Notes: a model not told the origin generated them from the sequence alone. Shown: positions 37,207-46,069, numbered from the stretch's first letter. The stretch: DNA of 64,000 nt from Pelagibacterales bacterium SAG-MED22 (GCA_014653985.1 JACWDT010000001.1:408146-472145), one strand, 5' to 3'. Program-made: numbers and translations.

Positions 37207-37991
37207 TGTCAAATCAATATGAAGTATTAGGAAAAGCTCCTGGACCAGAAGATTTAAAAAAATTATCGCCAAGTGAAATACATCTAACTATTAAAGGTTT
37301 AAATGCTGGGTATGGAAAAATGGAAATTCTGCATAATTTCGATTTATTTGTAAATAAGGCACAATCTTTATGTTTAATAGGTCCAAATGGTGCGGGGAAA
37401 TCTACAATATTGCATTCTATTTATGGATTTACGAATATTTTTTCAGGACAGATAGAAATCGATGGTAAAGAAATTACAAACTTAACTCCTGCAGAAAAAT
37501 TAAAATCTGTTGGGATAGCCTATATACTTCAAGATAACTCAGTTTTTCCTGATATGACCGTAGAGGAAAATTTGTTAATGGGTGGATATATAAAAGAAAA
37601 TACAGATGAGTCTTATCAAGAAGCAGAGAGAATTTTTGAAAAATATGAAAGATTAAGAAATAGAAGAAATCAGCCTGCTAAAGTTTTATCAGGAGGAGAG
37701 AGAAGATTGTTAGAAATTTCCAGAGCTCTTGTGATGAAACCATCAGTTTTATTAGTCGATGAACCCTCGATCGGATTAGAACCAAGATATATTGATATGG
37801 TTTTTGATATTTTAAGAGATCTTCAGCAAAATGAAAAAAAGACAATTATTCTTGTTGAACAAAATGCTAAAAAAGGACTAGAGTTTGCAGATATCGGATA
37901 TGTTTTAGTATCAGGTGAAACTGCCATTGCTGGCAAAGGAGATGATTTACTTCAAAATCCTGATGTCGGTAGACTATTCCTTGGTGGCTAA
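37206..37991 (+). CDS. livF: Branched-chain-type ABC importer ATPase LivF (system 1)
   Basis: The partner ATPase, 261 residues. It has an N-terminal extension of about 27 residues before the core, then Walker A GPNGAGKST, signature LSGGERRLLEI, Walker B VLLVDEPSIGLEP and switch segment ILVEQNAKKGLE. The end GRLFLGG is the family's common C-terminus. One-base overlaps with livG and with the following AzlC gene suggest that the exporter-like pair downstream is made on the same message. Confidence 0.92.
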   Translation: MSNQYEVLGKAPGPEDLKKLSPSEIHLTIKGLNAGYGKMEILHNFDLFVNKAQSLCLIGPNGAGKSTILHSIYGFTNIFSGQIEIDGKEITNLTPAEKLKSVGIAYILQDNSVFPDMTVEENLLMGGYIKENTDESYQEAERIFEKYERLRNRRNQPAKVLSGGERRLLEISRALVMKPSVLLVDEPSIGLEPRYIDMVFDILRDLQQNEKKTIILVEQNAKKGLEFADIGYVLVSGETAIAGKGDDLLQNPDVGRLFLGG

Positions 37992-38695
37992 TGATCGATA
38001 AGCAGTTTTTTTTTAAGGGATATAAATCAATTCTTGCTTATGATAGTCCAGCGATTGCCTTAGGTTGTTGCTTTATAGCTATAGGAGCTTTACTTAAAAA
38101 TTTAGGTTTTAACATTCAAGAAAGTATATTTTCTACAATGTTAACTTATGCTTTGCCTGGCTCATTAGTAATGGCCGAGTCATTATTAGTTGGTGCATCA
38201 TTATTAAATATTTTTTTAGCTGTTTGGTTTGTTAATGCCAGACTTTACCCGATGGCAGTATCTTTGTTTCCACTGATGATGCATAAAAATCAGCCCAAAT
38301 GGAAATATTATTTTTCATGTCACTTCATTGCTGTCTCTGCTTGGTTAATTATGAAAAGTAATTATAAAACAGTTCCAAAAGAACTAAGAATTGACTATTG
38401 GATTGGTATAGGTAGTGCAACTTGGAGTGTTGCAGTTTTAGGAACGTTTATAGGCTTTTATTTTTCAGAATATTTAAACAAAGATATGATGATGGGACTA
38501 GCCATATTAAACCCTGTATATTTCTTATGCATGATGGTGGGAGCTTCAAAAACAATACAAATAACATCCTCAGTTATTCTTGGAACTGTTCTAGGTCCAA
38601 TTTTTTATTTTTTGTCACCTGAATGGTCTATTTTACTTGGAGGCGTAATTGGTGGAACAATTGCTTATTTCATAGGAGAAATCAATGTCAGTTAG
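37991..38695 (+). CDS. azlC: AzlC-family permease (branched-chain amino-acid exporter large subunit)
   Basis: A 234-residue membrane protein with about six helices. The segment ALPGSLVMAESLLVGASLLNIFLAVWFVNARLYPMAVSLFP (read in pieces) is characteristic of AzlC/YgaZ, the large half of a two-part exporter of branched-chain amino acids. It overlaps livF by one base and azlD by 11 bp. Thus an import system and an export-type pair share one operon, an odd pairing. Some AzlC proteins may have other substrates. Confidence 0.85.
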   Translation: MIDKQFFFKGYKSILAYDSPAIALGCCFIAIGALLKNLGFNIQESIFSTMLTYALPGSLVMAESLLVGASLLNIFLAVWFVNARLYPMAVSLFPLMMHKNQPKWKYYFSCHFIAVSAWLIMKSNYKTVPKELRIDYWIGIGSATWSVAVLGTFIGFYFSEYLNKDMMMGLAILNPVYFLCMMVGASKTIQITSSVILGTVLGPIFYFLSPEWSILLGGVIGGTIAYFIGEINVS

Positions 38696-39008
38696 TATAT
38701 TTTATGCAATTTTAGTAACTTCATTAGCAACGTTTCTTTCAAGATTTCTTGGAGCTGTTAGTTCTCAAGGAATTAAAGAAACTTCAAAACTCTTCAAATG
38801 GTTCAATTGCTTAGCTTATGCAACTTTAGCAGCACTGATTGCTAGAACAATTATATTTCCAGTGGGTGTTTTAATTGACGCAAGTTATTTAAGTAGAATA
38901 ACTGTTGTCATATTGTCATTAATTGTATTTTTTGTGTCTAAACAAAATTATGTTTATCCCACAGTTTTTTCTGCTCTATGTATGGCAGCTATTGCTAATT
39001 ACTTTTAA
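38685..39008 (+). CDS. azlD: AzlD-family small permease subunit
   Basis: A 107-residue membrane protein with four predicted helices, matching AzlD/YgaH in size and topology (TSLATFLSRFLGA, LAYATLAALIARTI). AzlD partners AzlC in export of branched-chain amino acids. The start overlaps the azlC end by 11 bp, as is common for this pair. A 40-bp gap follows before the glutarate hydroxylase-like gene. Confidence 0.83.
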   Translation: MSVSIFYAILVTSLATFLSRFLGAVSSQGIKETSKLFKWFNCLAYATLAALIARTIIFPVGVLIDASYLSRITVVILSLIVFFVSKQNYVYPTVFSALCMAAIANYF

Positions 39009-39048
39009 TTCAAATTGATTTATTTATTAAGTTAATTTAAAATTTAAT

Positions 39049-39960
39049 ATGGATAAAATTGAAGGTATAGAAGTTCACAATCATACAGACTCTAGTAGAA
39101 TATTAAATATTCAATTAGATGATGAAATTGTAAAAAAATTAATTTTCCCTTTTAATAAATTTGATTTGACTGCATTAGAGCTTAAGCCATTTACTAGATT
39201 TACAATTGCAAAAAGTTTAGATGACTTAACAAACAATAAGCTTAGTAAGTTATTGAATTCAATAATTAGAGATAGATCAACTGGCTGTTTTATTATTGGA
39301 CCTAAAAACATATCATCAAAAATTAATGATAAATTTTTAGTAAAGTTATCAACAGCAGTTGCCCACCTGATAGGAACACCCAATCATGACTCTATGGCTG
39401 GAAAGTATTACGCCAGATTTCATGTGAAGCACGAGGATGCTAGTGACTCTTATTTAAGAAAAGCCTACAGAAATATGGATTTGCATACAGATGGAACATA
39501 TGTGAAAGAAATTACTGATTGGTTAATAATGACAAAGCTAGAGGAGCACAATGTATTGGGTGGTGAAACAGCAATGTTACATTTAGATGACTGGGAGCAT
39601 TGTGATGATTTATCAAATGATCCAGTTGGTCAACAAGATTTTATTTGGGGATCTCCTAAAAGTAAAAATATTGATTATAAAGTTGAGCATCCAGTATTTT
39701 CTTTTGATGAAAAAGGGAAACCTAAAATTTCTTATATAGATCAGTTCCCGGAACCTAAAAATATGGATCAAGGAAATTTTTTACAAAAATTATCTGATGC
39801 TTTAGAGGAAAGTAAAAATAAAATAATTACCAAATTACCTGTAGGCCATTCTATTATAGCTAATAATTATTTCTGGCTACATGGAAGAAAACCATTTAAG
39901 GAAAATAAAGAATTAAGTAGGGAATTGTTAAGAATCAGAGGCTCTTTTTTTGTTAATTAA
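39049..39960 (+). CDS. glaH: Glutarate 2-hydroxylase-like Fe(II)/2-oxoglutarate dioxygenase (GlaH/CsiD)
   Basis: A 303-residue dioxygenase closely resembling E. coli CsiD/GlaH, which hydroxylates glutarate to L-2-hydroxyglutarate in lysine/cadaverine breakdown. The iron triad is His146 and Asp148 (DLHTDGTYVKEITDW) and His278 (NNYFWLHGRKPF); 2-oxoglutarate-binding Arg lies in the RELLRIRG end. Matching stretches include GKYYARF, SDSYLRKAYR, LHLDDWEH and YIDQF. The usual partners (LhgO oxidase, GabD, GabT) are not in the window. Its location among amino-acid transporters suggests use of C5 compounds derived from lysine or cadaverine. Confidence 0.85.
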   Translation: MDKIEGIEVHNHTDSSRILNIQLDDEIVKKLIFPFNKFDLTALELKPFTRFTIAKSLDDLTNNKLSKLLNSIIRDRSTGCFIIGPKNISSKINDKFLVKLSTAVAHLIGTPNHDSMAGKYYARFHVKHEDASDSYLRKAYRNMDLHTDGTYVKEITDWLIMTKLEEHNVLGGETAMLHLDDWEHCDDLSNDPVGQQDFIWGSPKSKNIDYKVEHPVFSFDEKGKPKISYIDQFPEPKNMDQGNFLQKLSDALEESKNKIITKLPVGHSIIANNYFWLHGRKPFKENKELSRELLRIRGSFFVN

Positions 39961-39994
39961 TCCAATATAATCAATATAAAGTAATCAGAACTTT

Positions 39995-40762
39995 ATGAAT
40001 TTAGGATTTATTGGTACTGGCAAAATAGCATCTTCAGTAATTACTGGAATTTGTAATTCTAAAATTTCCTATAAAAAAATCATTATTTCACCAAGAAATT
40101 TAACAATAGCCAAAAGTTTAAAAAAAAAATTTAAAAAAATTATAATTGCCAAAACTAATCAGCAAATTATTGATCAGTCTGATTGGGTTTTTTTATCTGT
40201 AACTCCCAGTGTAGGTGAAAACATTATTAAAAACTTAAAATTTAAATCAAATCAAACCATTATTAGCTTTATTTCTACTATTACATTATCTCAATTAAAA
40301 AAAGCGATAAAAGTTAAAGCAAAAATAGTAAGAGCAATACCTTTGCCACCAATAGCGCTGAAAAAGGGACCTGTTCCCATTTCGCCTCCAAACACTAAAG
40401 TAAAACATTTTTTTAATAATCTTGGAACAACTGTTGAGATTAAAAAAGAAAAATCTTCAATTAATTTTTGGGTAACATCTGGGATGATGGCACCTTTTTA
40501 TGAGTTATTGAGAGTAATGACAGATTGGTTAGTTAAAAAAGGAGTAAAGAGAGACAACGCTCAAAAATATATCACATCATTATTTTTAGCATTATCAGAA
40601 GATGCAGTTAAAAATTCAAAAGAAAACCTAAAGTTGTTAGTTAAAGAATCTCAAACACCCAAAGGTTTAAATGAGCAGGGTGTAAAAGAATTATCAAAGG
40701 CTGGATTTTATAAATCACTTGAAAAAACATTGAATAGCATTCATCGAAGACTAAATAAATAG
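39995..40762 (+). CDS. ProC-like NADP oxidoreductase (pyrroline-5-carboxylate reductase family)
   Basis: A 255-residue protein with the ProC-type Rossmann start MNLGFIGTGKIASSVITGI and the two-domain layout of P5C reductase. IVRAIPLPPIALKKGP resembles the family's VRAMPNTPA segment but is altered, and the C-terminal TPKGLNEQGVKEL replaces the usual TPGGTT motif. So it may be a diverged proline enzyme or reduce a different cyclic imine. It lies 5 bp before the second ABC cluster, which hints at a role tied to that importer's substrate. Confidence 0.75.
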   Translation: MNLGFIGTGKIASSVITGICNSKISYKKIIISPRNLTIAKSLKKKFKKIIIAKTNQQIIDQSDWVFLSVTPSVGENIIKNLKFKSNQTIISFISTITLSQLKKAIKVKAKIVRAIPLPPIALKKGPVPISPPNTKVKHFFNNLGTTVEIKKEKSSINFWVTSGMMAPFYELLRVMTDWLVKKGVKRDNAQKYITSLFLALSEDAVKNSKENLKLLVKESQTPKGLNEQGVKELSKAGFYKSLEKTLNSIHRRLNK

Positions 40763-40767
40763 CTCGA

Positions 40768-41556
40768 ATGTCTGAAAATATTTTAGAAATTAAAAATTTA
40801 TCAAAATATTTTGGTGGATTGGCTGCTGTTTCTGATTGTTCTTTAAAAGTATCAAGAGGAACCATAACAGGGATTATTGGTCCTAACGGATCTGGCAAAA
40901 CAACATTATTTAATTTGATTGCAGGTAATTTAAAGTCGTCAGGAGGTGAAGTATTTTTTGATAACGAAAATATTACAGATGTCCCTTCATTTGAATTATT
41001 TTCAAAAGGATTATTAAGAACTTTTCAGATAGCACATGAATTTTCTAACCTTTCAGTGTTAGAAAATTTAATGATGGTTCCTGGAAATCAATCTGGAGAA
41101 AAGCTTATGACCGCTTTACTAAAACCTAGTTTAGTCTCTAAAGAGGAAGAATTGGTAAAAGAAAAAGCAAAAGAAGTTGTTGATTTTCTGAACCTTGAAC
41201 ATTTATCAAATGAATTGGCTGGAAATTTATCAGGTGGCCAAAAAAAACTATTAGAACTTGGTAGAACAATGATGGTCGATGCAAAATTAGTACTACTTGA
41301 TGAGGTGGGAGCTGGAGTAAACCGAACACTTTTAAAAGATCTAGGAAGTGCAATAGAAAAACTGAATAAAGAAAAAGGTTATACTTTTTGTATGATTGAG
41401 CATGATATGGATTTCATTGGAAGATTATGTGATCCTGTGATTGTGATGGCCGAAGGTTCAGTTTTATTTGAAGGCTCTGTTGAAGATGCAAAAAAAGATG
41501 AAAAAGTTATAGAGAGCTATCTTGGTAGAGGATCTAAAATTGAGGATCATAGCTAA
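40768..41556 (+). CDS. livG: Branched-chain-type ABC importer ATPase LivG (system 2)
   Basis: An ATPase of 262 residues starting the second importer, with gene order G-F-H-M rather than H-M-G-F. Walker A GPNGSGKTT lies at about 33-41, the signature is LSGGQKKLLELGRT, and Walker B reads LVLLDEVGAGV, where DEV replaces DEP; the catalytic Glu is kept. The switch His is in CMIEHDMDF. It shares one base with the following livF-type gene. Confidence 0.92.
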   Translation: MSENILEIKNLSKYFGGLAAVSDCSLKVSRGTITGIIGPNGSGKTTLFNLIAGNLKSSGGEVFFDNENITDVPSFELFSKGLLRTFQIAHEFSNLSVLENLMMVPGNQSGEKLMTALLKPSLVSKEEELVKEKAKEVVDFLNLEHLSNELAGNLSGGQKKLLELGRTMMVDAKLVLLDEVGAGVNRTLLKDLGSAIEKLNKEKGYTFCMIEHDMDFIGRLCDPVIVMAEGSVLFEGSVEDAKKDEKVIESYLGRGSKIEDHS

Positions 41557-42263
41557 TGGCATATTTTGAGGGAATAGAAATGACAGGAGGTTATGGGAAT
41601 GGTCCTAATATTATAAATTCTTGCACAGTAAATGTTAACAGAGGTGAAATAGTCTCAATTTTAGGGCCTAATGGAGCAGGTAAATCTACAGCTATGAAAG
41701 CTATGTTAGGCTTATTAAATTTAAAGTCTGGATCAATTAAAATTAATGGTAAGGATATTTCTAATCTTTCTCCACAGGATAGAGTTAAAGAAGGTATTTC
41801 TTTTGTTCCTCAAAACAAAAACGTTTTCGCTGGAATGACAGTTGAGGAAAATTTAGAAATGGGTGCATTTCTATTAAACGATGAAATTAAAGATATAATA
41901 GAAGAAATTTATGAATTATTTCCAATTTTAAAAGAAAAACAAAACCAATTAGTTGGTGAACTTTCAGGTGGTCAAAGACAACAGGTTGCTCTTGGAAGAG
42001 CGTTGATGATTAAACCAACAGTTCTGATGCTTGATGAGCCTACTGCTGGTGTTTCACCAATTGTAATGGATGAATTGTTTGATCATATAGTTAAAGTAAA
42101 AAGGAACGATGTAGCAATTCTAATGGTTGAACAAAATGCCAAACAAGCATTGAGTATTTCCGACAGAGGCTATGTTTTGGTGACTGGAGAAAATCGTTAT
42201 GCAGGTACAGGTAATGAGTTATTAAACGATCCAAGAGTAAGAAGCTCTTTTTTGGGAGGTTAA
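41556..42263 (+). CDS. livF: Branched-chain-type ABC importer ATPase LivF (system 2)
   Basis: The second ATPase, 235 residues: Walker A GPNGAGKST, signature LSGGQRQQVALGRAL, Walker B LMLDEPTAGVSP, switch MVEQNAKQAL. It lacks the N-terminal extension of the system 1 LivF. The terminal RSSFLGG is normal. The next gene starts 1 bp after the stop at a TTG codon. Confidence 0.92.
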   Translation: MAYFEGIEMTGGYGNGPNIINSCTVNVNRGEIVSILGPNGAGKSTAMKAMLGLLNLKSGSIKINGKDISNLSPQDRVKEGISFVPQNKNVFAGMTVEENLEMGAFLLNDEIKDIIEEIYELFPILKEKQNQLVGELSGGQRQQVALGRALMIKPTVLMLDEPTAGVSPIVMDELFDHIVKVKRNDVAILMVEQNAKQALSISDRGYVLVTGENRYAGTGNELLNDPRVRSSFLGG

Positions 42264-42264
42264 G

Positions 42265-43275
42265 TTGGATATATTAAACGCATTAATTCTTTTATTAAAT
42301 TATATTTTTATACCTGCACTAACATATGGTTCTCAATTAGCTCTTGGTGCAATTTTTGTTACTTTAATTTATGGAATATTAAGATTTGCTAATTTTGCAA
42401 CTGGAGACATGATGGCTTTTGGTACCATGGTAACAATTTTGTTCACTTGGTATTTTCAGTCGTTAGGTATTTCTTTAGGAGTGTTACCAACTGCGTTATT
42501 AGCTATTCCATTTGGAATTTTATTTATGATAATCTATATGCTTTCAATAGATAAATTTGTATTTAAATATTACAGAGTTAACAAGAGTCCCCCTGTTCAA
42601 CTAGCCATGGTTAGCATTGGAGTAATGTTTGTTACCCAAGCTGTGGTTAGAATTATAATTGGACCCTCTGATCAAAGATTTTTTGATGGAGAAAAATTTA
42701 TAATTAAAGCTAGGGAATTTAAAGAGATGACAGGACTAAATGAGGGTCTTGCGTTGAAGTCAACGCAGGTTATCACTGTTTTAGTTACAATTGTATTAGT
42801 CTCATTGTTGTTTTGGTTTTTAAATAAAACTAAAACAGGTAAAAGTATGAAAGCTTATTCAGACAACGAAGACTTAGCTTTACTTTCAGGAATAGATCCT
42901 AAAAAAATTGTAATGATAACCTGGATAATTGCAGGAATTTTAGCAACTATCGGTGGAGCTTTGTACGGATTAGATAAAAGTTTTAAACCTTTTACTTACT
43001 TTAACAATATGCTTCCTATATTCGCCGCTGCTATTGTTGGAGGAATTGGAAATCCATTTGGTGCTTTTTTAGGTGGATATGTCATCGCTTTTTCTGAGAT
43101 ATTCCTAACTTATGCATATAAGAAATTTTTTATATATATTTTACCTGAAAGTATGGAGCCTGAGAGCTTAGTTCAACTCTTATCGACTGACTATAAATTT
43201 GCAGTTTCATTCTCTATTTTGGTAATCGTATTGCTCTATAGACCATCTGGAATATTTAAAGGAAAAGTACTGTGA
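42265..43275 (+). CDS. livH: Branched-chain-type ABC importer permease LivH (system 2)
   Basis: A permease of 336 residues, longer than LivH of system 1 (297), with about eight helices. Motifs YGILRFANFATGDMMAFG and the coupling loop KSMKAYSDNEDLALLSGIDPKK are clear. Start is TTG at 42265, right after the previous TAA; the first plausible residues MDILNALILLLNY form the first helix, so an internal start is unlikely. Overlaps livM by 4 bp. Confidence 0.9.
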   Translation: MDILNALILLLNYIFIPALTYGSQLALGAIFVTLIYGILRFANFATGDMMAFGTMVTILFTWYFQSLGISLGVLPTALLAIPFGILFMIIYMLSIDKFVFKYYRVNKSPPVQLAMVSIGVMFVTQAVVRIIIGPSDQRFFDGEKFIIKAREFKEMTGLNEGLALKSTQVITVLVTIVLVSLLFWFLNKTKTGKSMKAYSDNEDLALLSGIDPKKIVMITWIIAGILATIGGALYGLDKSFKPFTYFNNMLPIFAAAIVGGIGNPFGAFLGGYVIAFSEIFLTYAYKKFFIYILPESMEPESLVQLLSTDYKFAVSFSILVIVLLYRPSGIFKGKVL

Positions 43276-44642
43276 GAAAAAATTTAAATGTAATTGCAGC
43301 TTATAGCATCATGATGGTTCTGATTATCCTTGTTGGTGTTTTTCAGTCATGGAATATTGCGCTATCAATTTTTAATATGTGTTTAATTTCTGCTGTAATG
43401 ACAATGGGCGCAAACATTCAGTGGGGTTATGCAGGATTAATTAATTTTGGAATTATGGGATATACCGCGCTCGGTGGATTAGCTGCAGTTTTGATTTCTG
43501 TTGATCCTGTTCAAGAAGCTTGGAGTGCAGGAGGTTTTGATATTTTAATGTGTCTATGGCTTATCATAGCATTAGTATTAATTATTCGTTTTATCTTAAA
43601 AAATTTTCAAAAGTCAAAGGTGAGAACTTATAGTATTGCAGCTCTTATAATCTCAGGAATTATACTAATAAGATTCACAGCAGAACCAGGTATTGAGGCA
43701 ATTGAGGATATCAATCCAGCCAAAACAGGTTTTCTTGGCGGTTTTGGATTACCTATTATTTTTTCATGGATAGTTGGTGCTTTTTTTGCGGGAGGTTTAG
43801 CATTTATAGTTGGAAAAGTGGCTTTAGGGTTAAGAGCTGACTATTTAGCAATTGCTACTCTTTTAATATCAGAAATTGTTATAGCAATTATAAAACATGA
43901 GGACTGGTTAACTAGAGGTGTTAAAAATGTAATTGGTCTTAAAAGACCAGCTCCTTATGAAGTAGATCTTCAATCAACAGACTGGTTTATAACTTTAGTT
44001 GAAAAATTTAATTCTGGAAAATTAGAAGTATTTTCTAATTTATCTGATCGACAAGCTGCATTAAACCAACTTGTAATAGAAGGCTCTTCTATCTTTGTAA
44101 AACTTTGTTATTCAGGATTATTTTTAACAGTAGTAATTATTTTATTAATTTTAACACAAAAAGCTCTTTACTCTCCGTGGGGTAGAATGATGAGAGCTAT
44201 CAGAGACAATGAAGAAGCAGCAAACGCTATGGGAAAAAATGTTGTTAAACAGCATTTGTTAATTTTTATTTTAGGATCAGCAATTGTTGGAATTGCAGGA
44301 GCAATGTTGGTTACGCAAGATGGATTGTTTACCCCAGGAAGTTATCGACCCATGAGATATACCTTTTTAATTTGGGTTATGGTTATAGTGGGCGGAAGTG
44401 GAAATAATTTTGGAGCTATATTAGGTGGTTTTGCAGTTTGGTTTTTATGGATAGAGGCTGCTCCAATTGCTTTATTTTTAATAAACTTTTTTACTGCAGG
44501 GATGTCAGAAACTCATGCTCTAAAACTACATTTAATAGAGAGTGTACCTTACTTTAGATTTTTAATGATGGGATTAGGTTTGTTGCTGATAATGAGGTAT
44601 CGACCAAAAGGTATACTTCCTGAAAAAATAGAAATAAAATAA
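43272..44642 (+). CDS. livM: Branched-chain-type ABC importer permease LivM (system 2), enlarged
   Basis: A 456-residue LivM, about 100 residues above system 1's. Family motifs are NIQWGYAGLINFGIMG, LALRADYLAIATLLISE-like ALGLRADYLAIATL, and the coupling loop RAIRDNEEAANAMGKN near 315. The extra length is an added hydrophobic hairpin region at about 85-140 and a hydrophilic loop at about 225-265 containing STDWFITLVEKFNSGK. The start is GTG at 43272, overlapping livH. Sequences of such enlarged permeases occur with SAR11-type importers, as I recall; their ligand is not evident. Confidence 0.88.
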   Translation: MRKNLNVIAAYSIMMVLIILVGVFQSWNIALSIFNMCLISAVMTMGANIQWGYAGLINFGIMGYTALGGLAAVLISVDPVQEAWSAGGFDILMCLWLIIALVLIIRFILKNFQKSKVRTYSIAALIISGIILIRFTAEPGIEAIEDINPAKTGFLGGFGLPIIFSWIVGAFFAGGLAFIVGKVALGLRADYLAIATLLISEIVIAIIKHEDWLTRGVKNVIGLKRPAPYEVDLQSTDWFITLVEKFNSGKLEVFSNLSDRQAALNQLVIEGSSIFVKLCYSGLFLTVVIILLILTQKALYSPWGRMMRAIRDNEEAANAMGKNVVKQHLLIFILGSAIVGIAGAMLVTQDGLFTPGSYRPMRYTFLIWVMVIVGGSGNNFGAILGGFAVWFLWIEAAPIALFLINFFTAGMSETHALKLHLIESVPYFRFLMMGLGLLLIMRYRPKGILPEKIEIK

Positions 44643-44648
44643 GTTATT

Positions 44649-44717
44649 ATGAAATATATTATATTAGGTGCCGCAATTGCTTGGGCCATGTACATGGCTG
44701 ATAAGTATATGTTTTAA
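44649..44717 (+). CDS. 22-residue predicted membrane peptide
   Basis: A short open frame starts 6 bp after the livM stop: MKYIILGAAIAWAMYMADKY followed by MF and TAA. It would be one short hydrophobic helix with charged ends. It sits inside the transcript, just ahead of a strong terminator, so it is transcribed if livM is. No clear ribosome site is visible. It could be a small subunit of the transporter or chance; conservation in relatives would decide. Confidence 0.45.
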   Translation: MKYIILGAAIAWAMYMADKYMF

Positions 44718-44721
44718 ATTA

Positions 44722-44755
44722 AAAAACCCCAATAACTAAAGTTACTGGGGTTTTT
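44722..44755. terminator. Bidirectional intrinsic terminator between convergent genes
   Basis: A-run, ACCCC, inner TAAC, loop TAAA, GTTA, GGGGT and T-run form one hairpin flanked by A on the left and T on the right. It would stop both the plus-strand system 2 operon and the minus-strand binding-protein gene that ends at 44767. Confidence 0.88.
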
Positions 44756-44766
44756 ATAGGTAAAAA

Positions 44767-45957
44767 TTATCTTTGTTTTTTGGTTTTAAACTTTCCACCT
44801 TTAATTTCTTGCTCTAAAAAAGAACCTTCAGCTTCACCAACTGCGGTAAAAGCTACTCCAGTTGCACCTTCGTAGTTAATCTTTTTACCTTTAGCTAGTA
44901 AATCTAAACCTTTTTTTAGTTCACCTGGATAAATCTTTGTTCCAGGAGCATTAGCAACATCCATCACATTTTTTGCAATGGAACCTCTGTCTGCAGAATT
45001 ACCTGCTTGCATTGCTAAAACGATTAAAGCTGCTGCATCGTATGACTCGCCTGTATAAGGTCCGGAAGAGTCTATACCACTTGCTTTTGCAACATCAGCA
45101 AAAACACCAGCACCTTTTCCAGTAGAACCAGGCATAGATCCAAAAGATTTACTTAAATCTTTTCCAAATGCATCAACCAAAGATTGACCAATCATACCAT
45201 CAGATAAAATAAATTTATCAAATGCACCAGAATCTAATGAAGCTTGAATAATTCCTTTTCCACCTTGGTCAAGATATCCAATTACAGCTACTGCGTCTCC
45301 ACCAGCTGAAGCAAGTGTTGCAACTTCTGATGAATAGTCAGCTTTACCGTCTTCGTGAGCTGTAACTGTTGTTACTTTAATACCATGAGCTTTAACAGCT
45401 GCTTCGTATACGTCAGCTAAACCTTTTCCATAGTCATTATTAGTATAAGTAATAGCTACACTTTTAACTTTTCTATCTTTTGTAATATCTGCAAGAATTT
45501 GACCACCTCTAGCATCTGATGGAGCCGTTCTAAAGAAGTATCCATTGTCATCTAAAGTTGTTAATCCTGGAGAGGTTGCAGAAGGTGAAATCATTACTAC
45601 ACCGTTTGGTACAGCAACGTTTGATGCAATAGCACCTGTAACACCTGAACAATCAGCTCCCATGATAGCAGCTACACCTTGTGAAATAATTCCCTCAGCT
45701 GCTGCAGTTGCTGCTGCTGAGTCGACACAAGTTGAGTCTGCCCTTACTGGTTCAATTTTTTTTCCACCTAATAGCGAACCTGAATCAGAAGCTTCTTTAA
45801 ATGCAAGCTCTGCTGATGCTGCCATAGCTGGTGTAAGAGATTCAATAGGACCTGTGAATCCTAAAATAATCCCCATCTTGATAGCATGTCCGTCTGCCAT
45901 TACATTCGATCCGAAACTAGAAACAAACATAAATACAGCGATAAATAGTTTTCTCAT
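44767..45957 (-). CDS. livJ: Branched-chain-type ABC importer, periplasmic binding protein (system 2)
   Basis: A Peripla_BP_6 protein of 396 residues with a signal peptide of about 21 residues (cleavage near VMA-DG). Landmarks are MGIILGFTGPIESLTPAMA, ADSTCVDSAAATAAAE and VMISPSATSPGLT. It is encoded convergently with the system 2 ATPases and permeases, an unusual layout that gives it an independent promoter. A ribosome site AGAGGAAGA precedes its start. The ligand is unknown. Alanine and glycine are enriched compared with neighbours, typical of abundant periplasmic proteins in this group. Confidence 0.9.
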   Translation of the reverse strand: MRKLFIAVFMFVSSFGSNVMADGHAIKMGIILGFTGPIESLTPAMAASAELAFKEASDSGSLLGGKKIEPVRADSTCVDSAAATAAAEGIISQGVAAIMGADCSGVTGAIASNVAVPNGVVMISPSATSPGLTTLDDNGYFFRTAPSDARGGQILADITKDRKVKSVAITYTNNDYGKGLADVYEAAVKAHGIKVTTVTAHEDGKADYSSEVATLASAGGDAVAVIGYLDQGGKGIIQASLDSGAFDKFILSDGMIGQSLVDAFGKDLSKSFGSMPGSTGKGAGVFADVAKASGIDSSGPYTGESYDAAALIVLAMQAGNSADRGSIAKNVMDVANAPGTKIYPGELKKGLDLLAKGKKINYEGATGVAFTAVGEAEGSFLEQEIKGGKFKTKKQR

Positions 45958-46036
45958 TATCTTCCTCTATATTGTTAGCAATTTATAAAAACTAATTTAA
46001 TTATGAATAATTTAAATATTCAATGACTAAATTATC

Positions 46037-46050
46037 CTGTTTTAAAACAG
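46037..46050. promoter_or_regulatory. 14-bp perfect palindrome upstream of the system 2 binding protein
   Basis: CTGTTTTAAAACAG lies about 80 bp upstream of the binding-protein start and about 20 bp after the stop of the aldehyde dehydrogenase gene (both minus strand). It could be an operator or a weak end hairpin. A second imperfect palindrome, GAATA/TATTC, lies nearby at about 46015-46031. Confidence 0.35.
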
Positions 46051-46069
46051 TTTATAGCAGTATTTTGAT

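Noticed and set aside
45545..45988. 147-codon frame opposite the system 2 binding protein
   Set aside because: It mirrors an alanine-rich coding region, which opens the opposite frame by codon bias; no start signal.
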